DNA of 64,000 bases, from positions 620,001 through 684,000 of the forward strand of contig JASANH010001234.1 in the NCBI GenBank assembly GCA_030248295.1, in the 5' to 3' direction. The position numbers and the translations under genes are program-made. Shown piece after piece: positions 48,101 to 56,070 of the stretch (positions within the stretch are counted from its first letter, which is position 1; every line of letters starts with the position of its first letter). The notes under the pieces are model-generated. The model did not search any database. It was not told where the DNA came from and was given only the letters and a program-made list of their open reading frames with translations. Source of the stretch: Mesodorylaimus sp. YZB2_4. Lineage: Eukaryota; Nematoda; Enoplea; Dorylaimida; Dorylaimidae.

Positions 48101-51100
48101 AGCCACGATGGAATGTGGATAAATATATTCCTGAACAAAATCGAATTGATAAAAGTACAAGACGAATAAATGCAGCCCAGTGATGAATGCCAGAGCTTTG
48201 ACAATCCTCGATCGATGTTCAATTTTCATTGAAATATTCAAAATCCATAAATTGGCAAAAATTAAGAATACAACGAAATAAAAGAATGATATAAGATTAG
48301 GATGGGCGATACCCGCCCCGCATACGATCACAGCGAATGATGCTTTCGTGCACGACGTCCAAAATGCACTCATTCGAAAGCGTGCAATCGACCTGATTAT
48401 GTGCTCGCTCAATGTCCTCGCCGGTGCTGTGAATTTGACCAAATGATGTGCATGCCCGTGGGGTACTTGCGGGTATTTATTGGCTGCCTTGGCGGGCAGT
48501 GTGTACTCGCCACGAAGTGACTTCTCGCCGTAGTTGAATGAGAAAGTGGCCGTGGAGAAGAGACCAGCCGAGAGCGTGTATTTCTGACTTGATGATCGTT
48601 TTTTATACATTCGATAGGTGAACATGGAGATAAAGGAGATTAGGATTTCTGGGCAGATCAGACGTAAGATTTGATGCCACGATGCTGTGTCCCATCTGAA
48701 AATGACAACTTTCTCACACAGAACTGCAGTACTATTGCACTGCACTGTACAGTACTGCAGTACGAGACAGTGCAGTGCAGCGCAGGGGGCTTTACAGTGA
48801 AGTAGGTACCGTACTGTACAATGCAATGTACATAGTGCAGTGTAGTGTACTGTACTGCGCTCCTGAGGGATCAAAAAAACAAGTATTTAAATTACGATCA
48901 AATAGAAATATAGTAATTCCTCCCGCTAAAACAGGCAATCTTAAAACAGGTAAAAAAGCAGTGCATACTGTACTGCACTACACTGCAGACCACAACTGTA
49001 CAGTACGGTACTATAGTGCAGTAGTAGCAGTACAGTACTGCAGGCAGTAGGCAGCAGGCAGCAGTACAGTACAGTACCGCCTGCAGTACTGCACTGTAGT
49101 GTGTAGTGCAGTACAGTACTGTACATGCAGTGCGGTGCGGTGCGGTCTGATTTTCAGTATGTCATCGATGCAAAAGACATAACCCAGCCGGGTTTCGAAC
49201 CTGGGACAGGGTCATTTCCCTTGACCCTCGAGTGCGCGTTTGGTGGTGCCAAACCAGGAACAGGAGCAGGGATCCGCTGGCCACACCACTGGGGGGGGAA
49301 TACAATGCATGTGGGTGCCTGCACCACTGTGCCTGCTGCATTGTCTTGTGGCCTCTCTTGCATTCATTATCATCAGGCCAGTTGCCCACTTTCTGCTACG
49401 TCTTGTTTCTGACCTTTTCAAGGTCATTTCTAGTTTCTCGAAGAAAAGCAGCAAAAAACTCTTTTAATTTCGGATCTGACACGACCCGGTAATTAATCAA
49501 TTTGACAAATGTCAAACCTCGAACCAGCTTTTTGACATTGGCATCAAATGTCAGATACGAAGCGATGATATGTCAGTCCTTTAGGATCGACAGGAACACA
49601 TGCCCTGGCCAACTGGTGTCTAGGTTACATTGACTTTGCAAAGGGGCTGCAGGCTGAATGGCCGTATATTGTAGAAGGGGTCTCAGAAACATTCCTAGTC
49701 GTAGGAGCCAGAAACATCAACCAGACGGATTTCTGCCCTGCCTTGGGAGAGTGTATCGACCAGTCAACGAAGGCCAAACACTTGTGTGGGCACTTTGTGG
49801 ATACCCCTGTGGTGGCACTTCGTGCTTCCCTTGTCCCAGTGTGGTCAAGACAGACCATCCATACGTACCTTTGGAAACCAAATTGACGCGCAATCTTCTC
49901 ATAAAGTTCACCTAAAAAATCTATGCACTTTCTAAACGAGGCTTTACTTTTCTCAGACTTACAATCGACAAAATCGCGTCCGTATGGTTGCGCAGCCAAT
50001 AAGCAAATATGGAAAATCAACTGAACCAACGAGGATGAAAGTGCTGTTCCCATGACACACTGCGTGTATTTCATTGTTAACCCTGAAAGGCAATGCATTG
50101 GCCGAGTGCCCACAACTTTGAACAGTGGGCACGTACACGAAACTTGTTTGGTCGTCGGTGCTGGTATGAAGGGCAAAGCGAGAAGGAGGAGGAAATAAAG
50201 CAGTGACATTACGTTTATTCGTATTGAACAACCTAAAAAATATTGTAGTTACGAATGATTACCCATTCCATCCCCTTGCACTGCTGATGGCATCAGTGTT
50301 GTCTAAGCCTGATCACCAATTCATTTTAGCTGGGCATAAATCTAAGGCGACAAGTTTTTTGTATCTTTACCAGACCAGCATCAAATGGATCACTCTCCTG
50401 GGATTTATTGTGTGCAGGGCGGAAACTGAAGATAGCACGACAAAAAAACGAAATACAAGCATGCTTCGTGTGTGTGTGCCGAGGCCATTGACATAAAGAT
50501 AATAATGTCGAAGGGGGATCGAAACAGGGCAGTCGAATTTGAATGTCATTGCAGGAATTTGATAGGATTGCCCAATAATGCACAGTTTTTATGCATATAA
50601 AACTTGTGTAAGGACTTTTGCAGCGGAACAGTGAAACTGAAGAAGCTTGCACTGAGCTGCTGAGTGCACTGGATAGGAAATACGAGATTTGATGTCGTCA
50701 GTGAGAAACACAAGTATGCCAGGCAGGGCAGCCAAGGACAAGCCTCGTAGAAGAAAGAGGACCCATTCAGCTGTGCACGTCACGACTGCCGCCAGAAATC
50801 AGGTCGTGCTTGAAAGTGTCTGACTGCGATGATTTGTTTTAGTAACCTTAAAATAATAAAATCACGGCAATTTGAAAAGTGCACTCAAACCTTTTCCAAA
50901 AAATTTGAAGAAAGCAAATTTGATTGAGTTGTTTATCTTATCAAAATAAACTGACCCGTGTCTGAGTTCAACTTGAGTGGCTGGATGATCCTGGCACAGA
51001 ATATACCTGCTCATAAGTCACTGACACTACTAGGCAGCGGTCACGGTGTCTGCCTCTCACGCTCGCAGGGGAGGGTTCGACTCCCACCTGGGTCAAATGT

Positions 51101-51269
51101 GATTCGTATGTATTCCTTAGCCCCTCGAGTGTGCTGTGGTATTTGGGTATGACATGTAAGTCGTGCACAGCCAGTCTAAACTCGAAAAGTCTAAGTTTGA
51201 CTTACCAATTAACAAGGCCAATGGCAAGAATATTCGGCCAGCAATGACCGCTTTGGTTTTTCGTTTCAT
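26634..51269 (-). CDS. Piezo: Piezo mechanosensitive ion channel (complete, 47 exons)
   Basis: Forty-seven minus-strand exons, from ATG at 51267-51269 to TGA at 26634-26636, sum to 9,084 nt (3,027 residues plus stop). Every exon join is in phase. Piezo is a trimeric plasma-membrane cation channel opened by membrane tension. The N-terminal two thirds is the membrane 'blade' of many four-helix units. Exons 41-47 hold the anchor ([19 protein letters not shown]), outer pore helix, extracellular cap, inner pore helix ([15 protein letters not shown]) and C-terminal domain ([33 protein letters not shown]). The protein is longer than most family members (2,500-2,900), mainly through Ser-rich and acidic cytosolic loops. 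An acceptor (AATTTTCAG) ends 2 nt before the ATG. Exon coordinates are in the next three entries. Confidence 0.96.
26955..27215. repeat. Direct repeat in last Piezo intron
   Basis: Two copies of roughly 100 bp, near 26960-27055 and 27110-27215. They share 'ctaccctccatacagcagtcgc' / 'accctcctccatccagcagttgc', then 'gacactgcgtgcccca' and 'actagttctagga' / 'gctagtcctagga'. The spacing is about 150 bp. Confidence 0.65.
28130..28860. repeat. Two local direct repeats in Piezo introns
   Basis: In the intron 27984-28397, 'gactggcatgcatggtagtc ... gactgccagcagcaga' occurs twice, about 120 bp apart (near 28155 and 28260). In the intron 28568-29033, 'acagtctgatca ... tgcgggttgaag' occurs twice, about 120 bp apart (near 28690 and 28800). 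These are short local duplications with no coding signal. Confidence 0.55.
29870..29990 (-). repeat. tRNA-derived SINE, family A (Piezo intron 40)
   Basis: On the minus strand: 'cgtgacctagcgggtcagg' (A-box-like), 'gaggagggttcgtctcccacc' (degenerate B-box), and a tail matching 'gtgttccttggcc'. Same family as the copy at 20240-20365. Confidence 0.65.
30790..31140. repeat. Inverted/direct repeat block in Piezo intron 37
   Basis: The sequence is built from 'acttcacctgggtcc' and 'ccaagcagagct' words in both orientations. A perfect 18-bp inverted pair lies at 30858-30875 and 30960-30977 (GGACTTCACCTGGGTCCC and its complement), about 84 bp apart, so the transcript could form a long hairpin. Confidence 0.65.
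32725..32920. repeat. ATCGAT-rich tract in Piezo intron 34
   Basis: A run of 'aaatcgattaa' and 'gataaatcgatt' words with roughly ten ATCGAT palindromes in under 200 bp. It is AT-rich and quite unlike its flanks. Confidence 0.7.
33835..33958 (-). repeat. tRNA-derived SINE, family A (Piezo intron 32)
   Basis: On the minus strand: 'ggtcgtggtctagtgggtta' (A-box-like), 'gaaggttcgactcccgcc' (B-box), then 'tgggtcaaaaatttttgtcg' and the tail 'ttccttagccctcgagt'. This is the cleanest family A copy in the window. It abuts the exon 32 donor. Confidence 0.8.
34738..34835. repeat. Pair of perfect short hairpins in Piezo intron 31
   Basis: ATCATACTGC-ctc-GCAGTATGAT (34738-34760) and AGTATGCCAA-aatag-TTGGCATACT (34811-34835) are each perfect 10-bp inverted repeats with 3-5 nt loops. 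They sit in a tract of 'gcagtatgatgc' words. Confidence 0.65.
36536..36730. repeat. Dispersed AT-rich repeat ('aaaactTGGAAAAATCAG' family)
   Basis: Contains 'gcattttgaggtttcaaatt', 'cccgccctttgtc' and 'tgtctggaaaacttggaaaaa'. Similar strings occur at 1300-1500 and 2030-2275 (EDRF1 introns) and at 14815-14960, so this is a moderately diverged dispersed repeat. Confidence 0.5.
36731..37031. mobile_element. MITE-like element with ~60-bp terminal inverted repeats (Piezo intron 29)
   Basis: The left end TTAAAGGCTAAGTACACTTC continues with 'agaatcgatgcgggaat', 'gaagtgtatgatattcagat' and 'cacccgc'. The right end is the reverse complement with few changes and finishes GTACTTCGTCTTTAA. No coding capacity. 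TTAA at both ends suggests piggyBac-like target choice, which is inference. A second copy is at 13384-13671. Confidence 0.75.
37159..42758 (-). CDS. Piezo: Piezo exons 19-29: middle blade and large Ser-rich cytosolic loop
   Basis: Exons: 42558-42758, 41752-41953, 41609-41698, 40706-40946, 40465-40650, 40247-40407, 39199-39367, 38961-39139, 38371-38544, 37457-38158, 37159-37289. Family landmarks are [14 protein letters not shown] followed by [19 protein letters not shown] (exons 20-21) and the beam-like coiled region [20 protein letters not shown] (exon 26). Exon 28 is the longest in the gene (702 nt, 234 residues). It is Ser/Arg/Asp-rich without membrane segments, has several RRxS-like basophilic kinase-site patterns (RRRVSID, RRTYSID), and is probably a cytosolic regulatory loop. 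Confidence 0.92.
39600..40140. repeat. ~119-bp minisatellite in Piezo intron 24
   Basis: About four tandem units of 118-121 bp, with unit starts near 39620, 39741, 39859 and 39978, then a decayed fifth. Each unit contains the sub-word 'ccctctgatgatcc' two or three times plus 'ccactgaccacacttccctc'. The long open frames here are translated repeat, not coding. Confidence 0.85.
41025..41170 (-). repeat. tRNA-like SINE fragment (Piezo intron 21)
   Basis: On the minus strand, 'cccgggttcgaatcccgctc' is a clear B-box, preceded by a region starting 'gagcggagtcgaaacgg'. The flanks are not exon-like. Confidence 0.55.
42080..42475. repeat. 16-17-bp minisatellite in Piezo intron 19
   Basis: More than 20 tandem copies of 'actggtttatctcac' and variants ('cagctggtttatcac', 'gaccagtttatcac'). 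All three plus-strand frames stay open because of the period, which creates false ORFs such as 42018-42533. Confidence 0.9.
43080..43155 (-). repeat. tRNA-like SINE head (Piezo intron 18)
   Basis: On the minus strand: 'ctgcagtggtgcagtggttgag' (A-box-like) and 'gggggttcgatccctggtg' (B-box). The same head occurs forward at 55798-55890 ('gccgcagtggtgcagcggtt ... gggtccgatccccggtg'). Confidence 0.7.
43169..51269 (-). CDS. Piezo: Piezo exons 1-18: N-terminal blade
   Basis: Exons: 51206-51269, 49963-50232, 49869-49911, 48099-48695, 46782-46941, 46602-46730, 46086-46460, 45851-45979, 45656-45793, 45394-45598, 45221-45325, 44945-45159, 44744-44892, 44496-44684, 44255-44445, 44057-44193, 43834-44007, 43169-43291. 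Hydrophobic runs such as [17 protein letters not shown] and [14 protein letters not shown] alternate with charged loops. Exon 7 carries a cytosolic loop rich in Glu/Asp/Lys and then RKRRGR; exons 10 and 11 encode another acidic loop. Introns 1-4 are long (about 1 kb) and full of repeats, while most others here are 50-150 bp. Exon 3 is only 43 nt, and the intron before it is 51 bp. Confidence 0.93.
47393..47454. repeat. Perfect 22-bp hairpin in Piezo intron 4
   Basis: The left arm 47393-47414 (TGCACCAGGCCACTTGCAGC + TG) and right arm 47433-47454 are exact reverse complements around an 18-nt loop. The size is like a small-RNA precursor, though a palindromic repeat remnant is equally possible. 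Confidence 0.8.
47560..48090. repeat. Degenerate tandem repeat in Piezo intron 4
   Basis: Words such as 'caccactgcgctgtcacagtcc', 'aaccatgttaggtcaaag', 'catctacagta' and 'gcctcactcgggccca' recur at about 100-130 bp intervals. The units are diverged. No exon-like segment fits the Piezo phase between exons 4 and 5. Confidence 0.6.
48718..49140. repeat. CAGTAC/GTACTG palindrome-rich tract in Piezo intron 3
   Basis: Two blocks (48718-48860 and 48950-49140) are made almost wholly of 'actgcagtac', 'tgtacagtac' and 'agtgcagt' words, split by about 90 bp of ordinary sequence. Almost every segment is self-complementary. Confidence 0.75.
51020..51135 (+). repeat. tRNA-derived SINE, family A (Piezo intron 1)
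   Basis: Forward copy: 'ctaggcagcggtcacggtgt' (A-box-like), 'gagggttcgactcccacc' (B-box), then the tail 'ttccttagcccctcgagtgt' followed by 'gctgtggtatttgg'. Confidence 0.75.
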
Positions 51270-52888
51270 GACTGAAAATTGCTACTCTTTTTGAAGAAAT
51301 ACGAGCCCAATTTAGGTCCTAGTATGTCAAAGTGAGAGACCAGTCGACGTGACCATTGTTATTTATTAGTGGAAGGATGGCTTCGCGAATTTCCCAAACC
51401 AGATTCCCAATTCAAATAAAAAATTCAAACTCAGTGGCCCGTGAAAAAATAAAACCAAGTATTCGAACCTTAAAAGGAAACCGCCTTGTAGGGGCAAAAG
51501 GAACAGAATGGATGGACTGTGCCGAGCGAGCTACTGGTAGCCGACTCAGTTAAAAGTGATTAATTCATTTTCGATACGGCGCCGAAGTCGAAAAGTCAGA
51601 AAAGCAAAGAAAATGACATTTCTCTCGGGACACTATCGATTGGAAAAAAGGACTCGACTTGTGGCTCGCCCAGTTCGTCGAGTTGCAATGGCTGGAGTGG
51701 GTCACTCCGGAGAGACCAGGGGTCAAATTCGTGATCACAGCACAGGCATTCGAAGGGCTTTCCTACTTTGCATTGAAAAGTTAAGTATTTTGGGCCACGA
51801 TCAGAAGAGGGCGGGATGCTAATTGGTTTTTAGCCCTTTCATATCATTAATCGAAATGGAAATATTGAACTGGCCTAGATCTCTCGCTGGGGGTTAGATT
51901 GAGTGGGGCAACGAGCAAGTGGCGCCTTTGAGTGAAGCACTCGACTAAAATGTTGTTGGTTGAGAGGGAAGAAAAAGGAGGCGAAGGAAATTTTCTTCCT
52001 AGCATCGCTTCACTTTTCGTCAAAAGCAGTCACTGGTTGGTTGTTCATTTCAAATGATGCACTAGCTTAGAGCATTCTAGCCAATGGCACTTTTGCTGTG
52101 TCGAAGCGTGAAAATGAAAGACGAGCGCCTGATGTAATTCACCACCTTCAAACAATGTGGGAGAAAGAAAAGTCGGGGAATTTTTTCTCAAATGTTTCTG
52201 TCTTTTAGATTAAATCATTATTCCTGTTCCCATTTTAGGCGGAACGTTTTTTATGCAATTTATAAAATCGAATAGGCCCCGGATTCTCGCACTGCTGGGT
52301 GCATATTGAACACACTAAGGGGTCCACTTTTTGTAATTTAGGCTCAGCATGGTCGAAAATGGGGAGAGAAAAGGCCTATAAATTTAAAGTTGAAAGCGGG
52401 TTAAAGCGATGAGAAAATAAGTGCCAAAAAGTTTAACTCAAAGACTTTAAACTTGTGAAAGTAAAAAAGATAAATGCTCAAAATTCTTTTAACAAATGGC
52501 GCAACTCTTTAAAGGAACTCGATATACAATACATTTTTGAGTGCAAGCCAGCTGTCGACTAAAATTTTTCACTTTGCCTCTCGGCTACTAGCGCATTTGT
52601 GTGACAGTTTGTGATCAGAGGGCGGGTGGAGGGGAGAGCAAAGGATTGATAGGGACTCAAAGGGGGTTAATTTAGAATGTAAGCACGCATTTCCTTCTTG
52701 TCCAACCCATTGAATTTGAATTGATCCTGTTCTCATTAGCTGCCAAATAAGGCTACGTGACTAAAGTCAATTCCAAGACGGTGCCTGACTCGAAAGCTAG
52801 GCCGTAATGACAAGTGTTTTTGATCAATCATTTTGTCCTCACTGATAGAGCTTATGAAAAAATATAAAAGCTAAAGTGGGTTTGAAGG
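51270..52888. other. Piezo upstream region, no gene seen
   Basis: AT-rich sequence 5' of Piezo. No convincing coding region, repeat family or core promoter element was recognised. Short ORFs at 51356-51822 lack any coding character. Confidence 0.5.
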
Positions 52889-53200
52889 ATGGATGGAATG
52901 GGTGCTTGTCAGTTTCGGTTCGAAATGTCAGCGATCGTTCATTTCTTCGACCAAATCGACCGTCAAAGTCTGGCCAGGCTACTCGGAGAGGATGTTTGGG
53001 TGAATGGAGTGCATAAATATTATGCTAGGCAGAGTGGAGGAGGACAAACGGGACCCCTGGAGCGAGAGGAAATGATAAGGGTGTACGAGAAGGAACTGAA
53101 AGAGGTACTGGCGAGGAGCGAGATCTGGTTACGAATACGACCTCGCCTAAAATGGCAGTTTCCTCATGTTTCACTGGCAGTGATAGCTGGTCGCATTTGA
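52889..53200 (+). CDS. Doubtful small ORF, 103 residues
   Basis: An ATG ORF with mixed composition (DQIDRQSLARLLGEDVWVNG, then RVYEKELKEVLARSEIWLRI) and no low-complexity bias. A TATAAAAG lies at 52863-52870, only 19 nt before the ATG, which is too close for a normal TATA-to-start distance unless the leader is very short. No family is recognised. It may be a chance ORF or a single exon of an unseen gene. Confidence 0.22.
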   Translation: MDGMGACQFRFEMSAIVHFFDQIDRQSLARLLGEDVWVNGVHKYYARQSGGGQTGPLEREEMIRVYEKELKEVLARSEIWLRIRPRLKWQFPHVSLAVIAGRI

Positions 53201-53424
53201 ATATGCACTAGCTAACAGCGGACACAATCGATGACCACGTGACATGCGATACGGCTCATCCTTACATGAGCGCACAGTAAATTTTTTGCTATAACCCCGT
53301 CACACCATACTGCCCTAGAGCACGAGTGGATGCTCTCTTGAAATGGGTGTCAGGTTGGTCTAAGGTGACGTCTCCCACGGGTACCCAACATACTGTAACA
53401 ATGTGCCTGCTCCATAGCCAAGCA

Positions 53425-53555
53425 CCACAGCGCACTCGAGGGCACAGGATCATAATGACAATTCTTTCCTACCAGGCGGGAGTCCAACCCTCCCCTGTTA
53501 GTGCGCGCCCAGCCTAAGAGGCATACGCCTTAACCAGCCACGATCTGGGCTAGGT
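53425..53555 (-). repeat. tRNA-derived SINE, family A (intergenic)
   Basis: Minus-strand copy: 'gatcgtggctggttaaggcg' (A-box-like), 'ggagggttggactcccgcc' (mutated B-box) and the tail 'gccctcgagtgcgctgtggt'. Confidence 0.7.
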
Positions 53556-53745
53556 GTGTGTGCATGAAATAGAAACTACACTTGGACAGTGGCAGGCTGA
53601 GATCACAAGCCTTTTTATGCTCAATGGCTTCGTGACAGATGTCCTATTCGTTCTCTTCTTTTAGGGCCACTGGGATTTTCAGCTAATCTTAGGTACACTA
53701 TCCATTATATTATCTACGTCTAGGGACCTGACACTGCCACGTATC

Positions 53746-53790
53746 TCACATTCGCAAGTGTGGGCAGACTGCGCACGCTTGCGAATGTGA
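53746..53790. repeat. 17-bp hairpin, intergenic
   Basis: Arms TCACATTCGCAAGTGTG (53746-53762) and CACGCTTGCGAATGTGA (53774-53790) pair with one mismatch around an 11-nt loop. Confidence 0.65.
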
Positions 53791-53984
53791 ATGGTTCTGT
53801 TTATAAAAGGTTGATTTTAGAAACTTTACAAGTTTTAGACTGACGAGATCAGATACCCTGCGCTGTCTACTTCTGCCGGGGGGTTGCTTGGTCGTTATTA
53901 CGGAATATGGAATTGTCCCTTCCCTATCAAATAACTGATCTACCCCCCCCCCCCCCCCACAGAACTACACAACATCACTGCCAC

Positions 53985-54350
53985 TCAAAGAGCCGCGGTG
54001 GCTCAGGGTTAAAGCACTGTTTGGGCCAGTATTCCTGACTGGGAGGCCGCAGTTCTATCCCAGTTTAGGACGGCAGTTTAGTAAGCCCGCCGCTGGCCTT
54101 GCGCACCTGGCTCTGGGCGGTCCTCCACGTACTGTCAAGCGATGGATACCAGTCGGGGCAAACAAACTCTTCTCGCCCATCCTGGGACACTGGGGATGGC
54201 ACAGGATGCCCTCGTGTGGAGGTGCTCCTAGCAGAGACACAGATGGAAGCTGCCGTGAGAGCTGGTCACCTCGTGGCCCCGCTTATCCTAACATGACTTC
54301 TGACCAGCTATTGGCAAAACGGGTTGGAAGTCCCGTGGGGAGCTGAGAAG
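53985..54350 (+). repeat. SINE-like family B, longest copy
   Basis: Starts 'gccgcggtggctcagggtta' (A-box-like), then 'gggaggccgcagttctatccc' (B-box-like). A ~280-bp body follows with 'agtaagcccgccgctggcct', 'ctcctagcagagacacag' and 'cgggttggaagtcccgtggg'. A 17-nt C run lies just upstream (about 53942-53958). Copies or pieces occur at 2795-3345 and 10615-11755 and in the anoctamin intron at 61660-61860. Confidence 0.75.
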
Positions 54351-54944
54351 CCCAAAAAAAACCTTTTTAAATCACCACTGAAGTACACGCAACGCAGGCG
54401 ATGGCGGAGCTCCCACAATTTATCGCAACTCGCGGGCCTATAAATTGCATGATACAGTGCTTATACAATCCTTGCTGACGAGTGGTATCAGAAGATGCTG
54501 TTTTTTTCGCAGTTTTCCCTAAATTAGGCAGCTCAGCGCTGCTGCACTAAATTCTTGAAGGAGCACCAGACTGGTAATCTGATCGTGGGAGGAGGTAACA
54601 GATGTCAATGCACAGGCTGCTTTTTCAGCTTCTCTGCCTTGCAGTGTAGAGAAGATTCAAATAATTTCACATCTCTTATGAGCCAATGGTGAGGATACTG
54701 CCACCGATTGTTTTTGCAGTAAGCAGCTGCGCTAGTATTTGAACTACAGGGCTGTCGCATCGAGTAAGTTGCAGAGCCCTGCGGAAAACACCAACAAGCG
54801 GTCAGGAGTCCATTACACTTTCCTTTACACTGCTTCAATCCCTATAAAATCCAGAAACCCTGTCATTTGGTTCATTTTGTCATCGAGTATCTCCAAGAGT
54901 AGTCGCGTTTTTTGGCCCTCAACTTGTCGTATCGTCGATCGAAA

Positions 54945-55235
54945 ATGTTGCAGTACATCGTGCTCGGCTTTCTGATCTATCGCATCGCGAAACTGTTCCA
55001 AGAAGCGGACGCGGCTCAGCCGGAAGAAGGAGGAAGCGCCGGTGCGTCTGATATTGCTCCAGCCGAAAAAGCCCCGCCAGCCGAAAGTGCCCCGCCAGCT
55101 GAAAATCCTCCACCCGTGGAAAACCCACCTCCGGTCGACGCCGTGCAAGTGGCAGCTTCGACGGACAAGCCGCAAGAGGAACAGCCGAAACCCGCGGACC
55201 CAGCCGTCGCCGATCCGACCGCGATGCAAATGTGA
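54945..55235 (+). CDS. Small membrane-anchored Pro/Ala/Glu-rich protein, 96 residues, unknown
   Basis: Single-exon ORF from ATG 54945 to TGA. Residues 1-18 (MLQYIVLGFLIYRIAKLF) form a hydrophobic segment, a probable signal-anchor. The rest is acidic and low-complexity, with a repeated PPAE/PPVE unit (residues 40-65) and a Pro/Ala/Asp-rich end (PADPAVADPTAMQM). GC content is clearly above the flanks, and a TATA-like TATAAAA lies at 54843-54849, about 100 bp upstream. It lies alone between Piezo and anoctamin on the opposite strand. No family is recognised; it could be a lineage-specific gene. Confidence 0.5.
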   Translation: MLQYIVLGFLIYRIAKLFQEADAAQPEEGGSAGASDIAPAEKAPPAESAPPAENPPPVENPPPVDAVQVAASTDKPQEEQPKPADPAVADPTAMQM

Positions 55236-55499
55236 TCAGAAGACACGAACACAAAGGCCTCGATGATTCGTGACCTCGTGATCGCTCGCCTTTGTCTCAT
55301 TCTCGGTTCGCTTCGTTTTCATGCCATGCTCGTGTGCTTCCTGGTCAGCTCTCTGGTGTGCTGAGGTAAAAGAAACCTTAAGTGCTGTCTTGACTGTAAT
55401 CCGTGGGCTGCGTGATCTGTGGCGTCTCACCGATCGGCCAGCACCACTTGTCTGGCCTTGTGCCAGCAGCATTGAATCAACTTGACAGCCGCCACCCAG

Positions 55500-55625
55500 C
55501 AGGTCGTTGCCGAGCGATAGGCGGCTGCCTCTCACGGTGGCTGCGCATTTACATGGGAGGGTTAGACTCCCGGCAGTGTAAAGATAATGGTCAAATATAT
55601 TAGCCCTCGAGTGCGCTGTGGTGCT
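55500..55625 (+). repeat. tRNA-derived SINE, family A
   Basis: Forward copy: 'cgagcgataggcggctgcct' (A-box-like), 'gagggttagactcccggc' (mutated B-box) and the tail 'tattagccctcgagtgcgct' followed by 'gtggtgcttggctatgg'. Confidence 0.7.
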
Positions 55626-55797
55626 TGGCTATGGATAAAGAATGCCGCGACATGCTGCCGCTTGCACCAACACTTCTGCATCGAACCTGACTATCTGCAG
55701 GATCCCTCCCATTCTGCACTCGTCGAGTCATCCCTTCTCCTGTGTCATCTCAACATAATGCGGGTATGCGAACTCGAGAGTGACCAAGGAACACGTG

Positions 55798-56070
55798 CGG
55801 CCGCAGTGGTGCAGCGGTTTGGCATTCGTCTCCTGGTATTGCTTGAGAGCGAGCGGCTGGACTTGTTCCGGGTCCGATCCCCGGTGATGGAGGTCGGTTT
55901 GCGAGCCATAAACCCCTGGTGACTCACCCAGTGCCGCTGAGGTGCTCAAACTGGAAACACCGAAGCGAATGAGGTATTCTCAGCTCTCGAACACCGACAG
56001 GGCCCACAGTCCACGAACCATCGTCCAAGAAACTCCCTCCGGAGACAAACATAGGGACGTTGCTGTGTCT
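55798..56070 (+). repeat. SINE-like element, tRNA head joined to family B body
   Basis: The head 'gccgcagtggtgcagcggtt' and B-box 'gggtccgatccccggtgatg' are followed by 'gaggtcggtttgcgagccat' and 'gtgactcacccagtgccgc'. Nearly the same order occurs at 3115-3210 in EDRF1. The remaining sequence up to 56890 holds more diverged fragments and no gene that I can support. Confidence 0.65.

Noticed and set aside
49430-49560. Possible extra Piezo exon ([17 protein letters not shown])
   Set aside because: Exon 3 ends in phase 2 and joins exon 4 directly to give the family-like [17 protein letters not shown]; this segment has no supporting homology.
51356-51822. Two small plus-strand ORFs upstream of Piezo
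   Set aside because: They have no family signal, no splice or promoter context, and a composition like the spacer.
54605-54838. Minus-strand ORF with several Cys residues
   Set aside because: It overlaps the upstream region of the small membrane-anchored ORF on the other strand and shows no domain pattern.
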